Source of the DNA: Fulvivirga aurantia
Lineage (GTDB): Bacteria > Bacteroidota > Bacteroidia > Cytophagales > Cyclobacteriaceae
Reading direction: 5' to 3'
Length of the DNA stretch: 8,290 nt
Assembly (NCBI RefSeq): GCF_009711475.1
Contig: NZ_SMMD01000788.1
Location: 1 to 8,290, forward strand
The notes below the pieces were generated by a model. That model was not told where the DNA came from and searched no databases. It was given only the letters and a program-made list of their open reading frames with translations. Both the position numbers and the translations under genes were made by a program. How positions within the stretch are numbered: the first letter of the stretch is position 1; every line of letters begins with the position of its first letter. Positions 1-4,708 of this stretch are shown here, piece after piece.

Positions 1-320
1 CTAGTAGTATTAATTCTGACCTGGATTATAAATGGTTTGAGTTTAATGCCAATGGTCATTATTATTTTGATGTCGAGTCTTCGGTAGAGCCATATGCACT
101 TGGTGGGTTAAACTTTGCATTCCTATCCATTGACTATTACGACTTCTTCGGGTCCGAAGGGGTAAGAAATGTAAGTGAGACTTATGTTGGTCTGAATCTC
201 GGAGGGGGAGTCAACTTCAATATTGATAGTAGCATTCAGCCTTATGGTGAGTTAAGACTCGTCTTGGGAGAAGCAGATCAGTTAGTAATAGGAGGTGGGA
301 TTAGGTATACCCTCAAGTAA
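1..320 (+). CDS. C-terminal part of an outer-membrane beta-barrel protein (5' truncated)
   Basis: The open frame runs in from the left edge (first complete codon at base 3) to a TAA at 318-320, giving about 105 residues. The translation alternates hydrophobic and polar residues in short strands separated by Gly/Asn/Asp turns (for example VEPYALGGLNFAF, ETYVGLNLGGGVNFNI, IQPYGELRLVLG) and ends in a strand closing with GGGIRYTLK. This is the usual look of the last strands of a small Bacteroidota outer-membrane barrel of the OMP_b-brl type. No enzymatic motif is visible, and the N-terminus with its signal peptide lies outside the window, so neither substrate nor exact family can be named. The gene converges on the DUF6702 gene, and the two stops are only 35 nt apart. 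Confidence 0.7.
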   Translation, partial: SSINSDLDYKWFEFNANGHYYFDVESSVEPYALGGLNFAFLSIDYYDFFGSEGVRNVSETYVGLNLGGGVNFNIDSSIQPYGELRLVLGEADQLVIGGGIRYTLK

Positions 321-330
321 TTAATCTAAG

Positions 331-353
331 CCAGGCAGTATTGCACTGCCTGG
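331..353. terminator. Hairpin between convergent genes, probable bidirectional terminator
   Basis: A perfect 9-bp stem, CCAGGCAGT (331-339) with ACTGCCTGG (345-353), encloses a 5-nt loop. It lies between the stop of the barrel gene (320) and the stop of the minus-strand DUF6702 gene (356). The flanks are AT-rich but lack a long T run on either side, so efficiency is uncertain. Position and GC-rich stem suit a shared terminator for the two convergent transcripts. Confidence 0.6.
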
Positions 354-355
354 TG

Positions 356-847
356 TTATTCGTAACTCAACTGTTCTTTTTCGTTATTTTCTTCAAGCTT
401 CAGGCTTCTAATTTTTCCATCCACTTTTACGTGCACCAGATTGATTTGGTCTTCATAAAGGTCAAGCAAAACCTCATTGCGAATTTCGAGAGATTTTAGC
501 TTTCTTACTTTCTCAACCTCCATGTAAACATAAATAGCACCGGCCTCTCTTTCAAATCCCAGGTACTTATATTCTTCTGGCTTGCCATTTACATTTATAG
601 CAATACGATCTTTGAGATATTCTGAGATTAAATCATCTGTTGTTCTGTCTTTGTCAGGCTTTAAGATATCCAGATATCGTTCTTTTTTGATAATGCGGAT
701 ATGTTTTTCGATGTCATCTAAAAATATATGAGAGGCAATTTCCAAAGCCTTTCTATCTTCGTCATACTCGATATCGGTTACACTTACATGAATTGGGTGT
801 AAAAAACTTCCTGTAAGCAACACCGCTGATAAGAAATACTGAAGCAT
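356..847 (-). CDS. Exported DUF6702 family protein
   Basis: This 163-residue protein has a hydrophobic N-terminus (about residues 1-15) that looks like a signal peptide, although it has no Lys/Arg before the hydrophobic core. The mature part starts close to HPIH (residues 17-20) followed by VSVTDIEYDE, which I recognise as the DUF6702 signature of Bacteroidota. The remainder is predicted beta-strand and helix, rich in Glu/Lys, and includes the strand VNGKPEEYKYLGFE. The function is unknown. An in-frame stop directly before the ATG fixes it as the first possible start. The gene is divergent from the HupE/UreJ gene with 70 bp between the two starts, and I recall DUF6702 genes often sitting next to HupE and M1 peptidase genes (not checked). 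The HPxH at the mature N-terminus could bind a metal, which is inference. The A-rich leader has no Shine-Dalgarno sequence. Confidence 0.8.
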   Translation of the reverse strand: MLQYFLSAVLLTGSFLHPIHVSVTDIEYDEDRKALEIASHIFLDDIEKHIRIIKKERYLDILKPDKDRTTDDLISEYLKDRIAINVNGKPEEYKYLGFEREAGAIYVYMEVEKVRKLKSLEIRNEVLLDLYEDQINLVHVKVDGKIRSLKLEENNEKEQLSYE

Positions 848-855
848 TTATGTAA

Positions 856-892
856 TTTGTTTTAATGGTTTAACAAGAAAGCCATATACTTG
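856..892 (+). promoter_or_regulatory. Weak candidate promoter for the HupE-M1 operon
   Basis: In the 70-bp divergent region, TATACTTG (885-892) matches the Bacteroidota -7 element TAnnTTTG at five of six fixed positions. A TTTG at 856-859 could act as the -33 element, although the 25-nt gap is a little longer than usual. Transcription would begin near base 899, leaving a leader of about 19 nt before the ATG at 918. No comparably good element was seen for the opposite strand; TATATTTTG on the minus strand near 897-905 is the closest, with one extra base in the spacer. Confidence 0.3.
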
Positions 893-917
893 GCATTCAA
901 AATATAAACATGCTCAA

Positions 918-1502
918 ATGTCCGAATTTCTCCTGTATTTCGAACTTGGTTTTGATCATATTTTAGATGTAAACGGATATGACCACATTCTCTTTGTAAT
1001 AGCGCTTTGCGCGACATTTCTAATAAGAGATTGGAAAAAGGTGCTTATACTAGTCACCGCATTCACTATAGGCCACTCGCTTACTCTGGCGCTTTCTACA
1101 TTAGGTATAGTCAATTTTCGTACCGAAGTGATAGAATTTTTAATTCCTGTTACGATACTGCTTACGGCTATTGCCAACATTGTGAAGAAACAACGGACGT
1201 TTGAAAGCCCAAAGGTACAGCTCAACTACTTCTTTGCATTGGCTTTCGGATTGATTCACGGGCTGGGTTTTTCTAACTACTTAAGAGCCCTGTTAGGAAA
1301 GGATAGAAGTATTATATCACAGCTATTGGCCTTTAATATAGGACTTGAGGCAGGCCAGATAATAATCGTTGCCATTTTCCTCATAATTAGTTTTATATTG
1401 GTGGATCTATTCGGTGTGAAACGCAGGGATTGGAAGCTGGTAATTTCATCAGCAATTGGAGGTATCGCACTGATGCTAATGATGGAAACAAAATTTTGGT
1501 AA
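918..1502 (+). CDS. HupE/UreJ family membrane protein (putative metal permease)
   Basis: The product is a 194-residue polytopic membrane protein with about six hydrophobic segments (roughly residues 24-36, 42-60, 70-90, 104-122, 134-165 and 173-190). Diagnostic motifs of the HupE/UreJ_2 group are present: GFDHILDVNGYDHILF at 11-26 (His14, Asp22, His23), FTIGHSLTLAL at 49-59 (His53), GLIHGLGFS at 111-119 (His114) and FNIGLEAGQ at 139-147. Members are regarded as nickel or other transition-metal permeases of the inner membrane, with conserved His/Asp in the membrane as likely ligands. The metal here cannot be told from sequence, and no urease or hydrogenase gene is in view. It lacks the N-terminal periplasmic domain found in longer HupE proteins; the divergent DUF6702 gene may supply it. 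No in-frame start codon lies just upstream of ATG 918. The M1 peptidase follows after 17 nt, so co-transcription is likely. Confidence 0.85.
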   Translation: MSEFLLYFELGFDHILDVNGYDHILFVIALCATFLIRDWKKVLILVTAFTIGHSLTLALSTLGIVNFRTEVIEFLIPVTILLTAIANIVKKQRTFESPKVQLNYFFALAFGLIHGLGFSNYLRALLGKDRSIISQLLAFNIGLEAGQIIIVAIFLIISFILVDLFGVKRRDWKLVISSAIGGIALMLMMETKFW

Positions 1503-1519
1503 TTACAAACAAACTAAAC

Positions 1520-3754
1520 ATGAGAAAAAAGCTATTTGTAGCATTAGTTGCCCTTTTTACCATAGGGTATACGTATGCTCAGGATGATCAACAATGGGAA
1601 GGTAAATTTGAGCAATTAGGCGATGAGCTACCTACTCCCAACGAATACCGTACGGGATCTGGTGCCCCAGGTGAAAAGTACTGGCAACAGAGAGCTGACT
1701 ACGACATAGAAGTTTCAATAGACGATGAGAAACAGGTGCTTTCTGGTAAGGAAACAATCACTTACTATAACAACTCACCACATCCACTAAATTACCTTTG
1801 GGTACAACTAGACCAAAACGTAAGAGAGCCGGGTACCAACACGCTTAAAGTACAGCAGACAAACATCAGAGATTCACTGCCTGCAAAATTTGCAGCGCAA
1901 GGGCTTGGTTTTACTGATTACGAAGGTGGGTTCAAAATCCAGTCTGTAACAGGAGCTGATGGAAATAAACTACCACACACGATCAACAAAACCATGATGA
2001 GAGTTGACCTTGCTCAACCACTTAAAAATGGCGAAAAATTTGAAATGAATATCGAGTGGTACTACAACATCAACGATAGAATGGAACTAGGTGGCCGTGG
2101 TGGTTACGAGTACTTCCCGGAAGATGATAACTACGTATACACAATCGCTCAGTGGTACCCACGTATGGCTGTTTATGACGACTACGAAGGGTGGCAAAAC
2201 AAGCAATTCCTCGGCCGTGGGGAGTTTGCACTTACTTTTGGAGACTATAAAGTAAAAATCACAGTACCGGAAGATCACATTGTGGCTTCTACAGGAGCAC
2301 TTCAAAATGCAAAAGACGTTTTATCTAAAACACACCTTGAGCGTTTCGAGCAGGCAAAAAAATCGTTTGACAAGCCGGTAATTATCGTAACAGAAGAAGA
2401 AGCCATCGAAAACGAAAAAGACAAATCTTCTAAGACTCAAACATGGGAGTACCATGCTGAAAATGTGAGAGACTTTGCTTTTGCTTCTTCAAGAAAGTTT
2501 ATCTGGGATGCGCAGGCAGTTAAACTAGATAACTATACGCCACTTGCCATGTCTTACTATCCTAAAGAGGGTAATCCTTTATGGGAAGAGGAGTCAACTC
2601 TGGCAGTAAAAAACACATTAGAGACATACTCAAAATACACAATCGAGTATCCTTACCCAGTAGCGATATCAGTTCACGGAGCTTCAATTGGTATGGAGTA
2701 CCCAATGATTTGCTTCAACTTCGGTAGACCAAATCCTGATGGCACTTACTCAGATCGTACCAAATACAGAATGATTGGTGTGATCATACACGAAGTTGGC
2801 CATAACTTCTTCCCAATGATCATTAACTCAGATGAGCGTCAGTGGACGTGGATGGACGAAGGTCTTAACACTTTTGTACAGTATAGAACGGAGCAGGAGC
2901 AATACGAAAACTTCCCTTCTAGAAGAGGGCCTGCAGCTGGTATTGTTAATTACATGAAAGGCGATAAGAAATACATCAGACCAATCATGACTAACTCTGA
3001 GCAGATCATGCAGTTTGGTGCTAATGCATATGCTAAACCTGCTACTGCACTTAATATTTTAAGAGAAACAGTGATGGGACCTGAGCTTTTTGACAAAGCA
3101 TTTAAAACTTACTCACAACGTTGGGCATTTAAACACCCTAAACCAGCTGATTTCTTCCGTACTATGGAAGATGCATCTGCCATTGATTTAGATTGGTTCT
3201 GGAGAGGTTGGTTCTACTCAGTTGACCATGTTGACATTTCTATCGATGAGGTGAAGTGGTTCAAAATGAGATCAGAGGAAACTGATGTTGAGAACAAAGG
3301 TAAAACTGTGAAAAAAGGAGATCTTACTGCAAAATCAGGAGAAGGCGAGTCTATGGACTTTGGTGATGAGCCACTTCCTTTTTCATTAATTGAAACAGAT
3401 GACAGATATTATGGTGAGTTTATGAATCGCGTAGACGACAAAGCTATAATGAGCAAGTTTGCTGATAAGAACTTCTATCAAATGAAGTTTACAAACGAAG
3501 GTGGTCTTGTAATGCCTGTAATCGTTGAGTTTACTTTTGATGATGGAACAAAAACCATTGAGAAAATACCTGCAGAAATATGGAGATACAACGAAAGTGA
3601 GATTACCAAGGTATTCTCATTTGATAAAGAGGTAACAAACATCGTACTCGATCCTATGCTTGAAACTGCAGATACAGATACTGAAGACAATGTTTTCCCT
3701 AGAGAGAAGTCTACTTCCAAGTTTGACGAGTTCAAGGACAAGTCTGGAGAGTAG
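1520..3754 (+). CDS. Secreted M1 family zinc metallopeptidase, copy 1
   Basis: The 744-residue product has a clear signal peptide (residues 1-20, cut at YTYA|Q). The M1 N-terminal beta domain follows, including TITYYNNSP and YLWVQLDQNVR. The gluzincin site is complete: HEVGH at 424-428, then Glu447 after exactly 18 residues, so His424, His428 and Glu447 bind zinc and Glu425 is the catalytic base. GMEYP (391-395) is in the place of the GxMEN substrate-anchoring motif, and Tyr504 in NAYAKP is the likely transition-state Tyr. The protein should remove N-terminal residues from peptides in the periplasm or outside the cell; specificity is unknown. A C-terminal beta-rich part ends with an acidic TADTDTEDN stretch. 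ATG 1520 was chosen because the signal peptide starts there; an in-frame ATG at 1430 would overlap HupE and add 30 atypical residues. The A-rich leader has no Shine-Dalgarno sequence. It is closely related to the gene at 4709 but ends about 95 residues earlier. Confidence 0.92.
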   Translation: MRKKLFVALVALFTIGYTYAQDDQQWEGKFEQLGDELPTPNEYRTGSGAPGEKYWQQRADYDIEVSIDDEKQVLSGKETITYYNNSPHPLNYLWVQLDQNVREPGTNTLKVQQTNIRDSLPAKFAAQGLGFTDYEGGFKIQSVTGADGNKLPHTINKTMMRVDLAQPLKNGEKFEMNIEWYYNINDRMELGGRGGYEYFPEDDNYVYTIAQWYPRMAVYDDYEGWQNKQFLGRGEFALTFGDYKVKITVPEDHIVASTGALQNAKDVLSKTHLERFEQAKKSFDKPVIIVTEEEAIENEKDKSSKTQTWEYHAENVRDFAFASSRKFIWDAQAVKLDNYTPLAMSYYPKEGNPLWEEESTLAVKNTLETYSKYTIEYPYPVAISVHGASIGMEYPMICFNFGRPNPDGTYSDRTKYRMIGVIIHEVGHNFFPMIINSDERQWTWMDEGLNTFVQYRTEQEQYENFPSRRGPAAGIVNYMKGDKKYIRPIMTNSEQIMQFGANAYAKPATALNILRETVMGPELFDKAFKTYSQRWAFKHPKPADFFRTMEDASAIDLDWFWRGWFYSVDHVDISIDEVKWFKMRSEETDVENKGKTVKKGDLTAKSGEGESMDFGDEPLPFSLIETDDRYYGEFMNRVDDKAIMSKFADKNFYQMKFTNEGGLVMPVIVEFTFDDGTKTIEKIPAEIWRYNESEITKVFSFDKEVTNIVLDPMLETADTDTEDNVFPREKSTSKFDEFKDKSGE

Positions 3755-3781
3755 TTTACTTTAGTTTTAATTGATTTGTTT

Positions 3782-3820
3782 TAAGAAAAGGCTTCCATTT
3801 GGAAGCCTTTTCTTATTTGT
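3782..3820 (+). terminator. Strong intrinsic terminator after M1 copy 1
   Basis: A perfect 15-bp stem (3782-3796 with 3801-3815, core AAGGCTTCC / GGAAGCCTT) encloses the 4-nt loop ATTT, with TTTGT after it. It begins 28 nt after the stop codon. The stem is flanked by A on the left and T on the right, so it could also stop transcription from the other side. Confidence 0.85.
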
Positions 3821-3880
3821 AGTGTGTCTCATGATTCTTGTGGCAACAGGTGAAAATAGAGCTTTCAAAACATTTAAATA

Positions 3881-3941
3881 AAGTGTAACTTAAGTTGAAA
3901 CCCAATCTTACACAACCATGAAAAAAACAATTGTTACACTT
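3881..3941 (+). repeat. Inverted repeat spanning the DinB gene start
   Basis: AAGTGTAAC at 3881-3889 is a perfect inverted repeat of GTTACACTT at 3933-3941, which falls inside codons 6-8 of the DinB gene. A second, competing partner TTACAC lies at 3908-3913, just before the ATG (3918). In RNA the two pairings exclude each other, and the longer one places the start codon in a 43-nt loop. Short AT-rich arms make chance a real possibility. Confidence 0.3.
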
Positions 3942-4451
3942 GCATTAGTACTTGTAGGCAGTGCTCTTATTGCTCAAGACCAGTTTAAAAATGAGGCCAT
4001 CAATAATATGAGCTATACCAAAGGGCGTATTGCCCAATTGGCAGAAGCTATGCCTGATGATAAATTTGCCTGGAGCCCTGCCGAAGGCGTGAGGTCATTT
4101 TCTGGCATTATCGGACATGCCATAGCTGCAAACTACTTTTTCGGAATGAAGCTAGGGGCCACTGTGCCCGAAGGATTTAATCCCATGACGATAGAAAAAG
4201 AACTCACCTCTAAGGCTGATTTAATGGAAGCTTTGAACAAATCTCACGAATTTGTAACAGCAGCTATAAAGAGTCTGAAAGAAGAAGACATGAGCGTAAA
4301 AGTCGAGATGCCATTTCCCGGAGATTTTACCAAGATGAGCCTAGTAAATATTGTGATGAACCACTCAAGCGAGCATATGGGACAAATGATCGCCTATGCA
4401 CGAATGAATGGCGTCACTCCTCCGTGGAGTATGCAGCCAGGTGAAGAATAA
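3918..4451 (+). CDS. Exported DinB-fold family protein
   Basis: This 177-residue protein has a signal peptide (1-19, cut at LIA|Q) followed by a helical DinB/YfiT-like four-helix domain. The family's three metal-binding histidines are visible: His67 in IIGHAI, and His149 and His153 in NHSSEHMGQ. The PEDKFAW-like early segment (PDDKFAWSP, 46-54) and the ending GVTPPWS are typical of the Bacteroidota DinB subgroup. DinB-fold proteins bind a divalent metal, and some are thiol-dependent S-transferases; no activity can be assigned here. Most characterised members are cytoplasmic, so the signal peptide places this one in the periplasm. It lies between the two M1 paralogues with its own terminator, 163 nt after the first gene, so it may be an independent transcript. 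No Shine-Dalgarno sequence is visible before ATG 3918. It is not the DNA polymerase IV gene that shares the name dinB. Confidence 0.85.
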   Translation: MKKTIVTLALVLVGSALIAQDQFKNEAINNMSYTKGRIAQLAEAMPDDKFAWSPAEGVRSFSGIIGHAIAANYFFGMKLGATVPEGFNPMTIEKELTSKADLMEALNKSHEFVTAAIKSLKEEDMSVKVEMPFPGDFTKMSLVNIVMNHSSEHMGQMIAYARMNGVTPPWSMQPGEE

Positions 4452-4469
4452 TATTAAAGATCAATTTAT

Positions 4470-4501
4470 AAAGCCCTAAATCATTTTTTTAGGGCTTTTT
4501 T
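4470..4501 (+). terminator. Intrinsic terminator after the DinB gene
   Basis: An 11-bp stem, AAAGCCCTAAA (4470-4480) with TTTAGGGCTTT (4488-4498), encloses a 7-nt loop and runs into TTTTT. It begins 18 nt after the stop codon. Confidence 0.85.
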
Positions 4502-4601
4502 GTGCCTTATGAATACTCAAAGCTTCCCTCAAATTTGCCTTGTAGATTTACAGTTTGAAGCAAGGCCTACTCACATTTAACCAGCCATAATGCCGTTCAC
4601 G

Positions 4602-4658
4602 ATCTACTTAAAGAGCATCGAGTAATTCTAGTCGATTCTCGATTAATTTTAAGTAGAT
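4602..4658 (+). repeat. Nested inverted repeat upstream of M1 copy 2
   Basis: The outer arms are a perfect 11-nt inverted repeat, ATCTACTTAAA (4602-4612) with TTTAAGTAGAT (4648-4658). Inside them is a second hairpin, TCGAG-T-AAT (4618-4626) with ATTCTCGA (4635-4642), having one bulged T and an 8-nt loop. The two helices are separated by 5 nt on each side, so the whole folds as one symmetric long stem-loop. There is no T tract typical of a terminator directly after it, and the right outer arm overlaps the candidate promoter element at 4654-4661. It may be an operator-like site, a cruciform or a decayed repeat element. The rest of the 4502-4601 stretch shows nothing I can name. Confidence 0.5.
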
Positions 4659-4661
4659 TTG
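4654..4661 (+). promoter_or_regulatory. Candidate -7 promoter element for M1 copy 2
   Basis: TAGATTTG is an exact match to the Bacteroidota consensus TAnnTTTG. Transcription would begin around 4668, giving a leader of about 40 nt before ATG 4709. No TTTG or TTG was found at the expected -33 spacing. Four of its first five bases lie inside the right arm of the inverted repeat at 4602-4658, so the promoter and that structure are physically linked. The leader ends in a 10-nt-period repeat of AATAAGAT (4693-4700 and 4703-4710), the second overlapping the start codon. Confidence 0.45.
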
Positions 4662-4708
4662 TTTTACTGAAGAAACTATTAAACCGATTTTCAATAAGAT
4701 TTAATAAG

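Noticed and set aside
1007..1204. Open frame of 65 codons on the plus strand
   Set aside because: It is an alternative frame within HupE, with atypical Tyr/Arg/Ser-rich composition and no family resemblance.
956..1225. Open frame of 89 codons on the minus strand
   Set aside because: It lies antisense inside the HupE gene, whose motifs are unmistakable; the product has no recognisable features.
1430..1519. In-frame ATG at 1430 as the start of the first M1 peptidase
   Set aside because: It would overlap the HupE gene by 73 nt and place 30 polar residues before an obvious signal peptide that begins at ATG 1520.
2087..2305. Minus-strand open frame inside M1 copy 1, with a counterpart at 5201-5458 in copy 2
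   Set aside because: Its repeat in both paralogues follows from conservation of the sense protein, and there is no start context or motif of its own.
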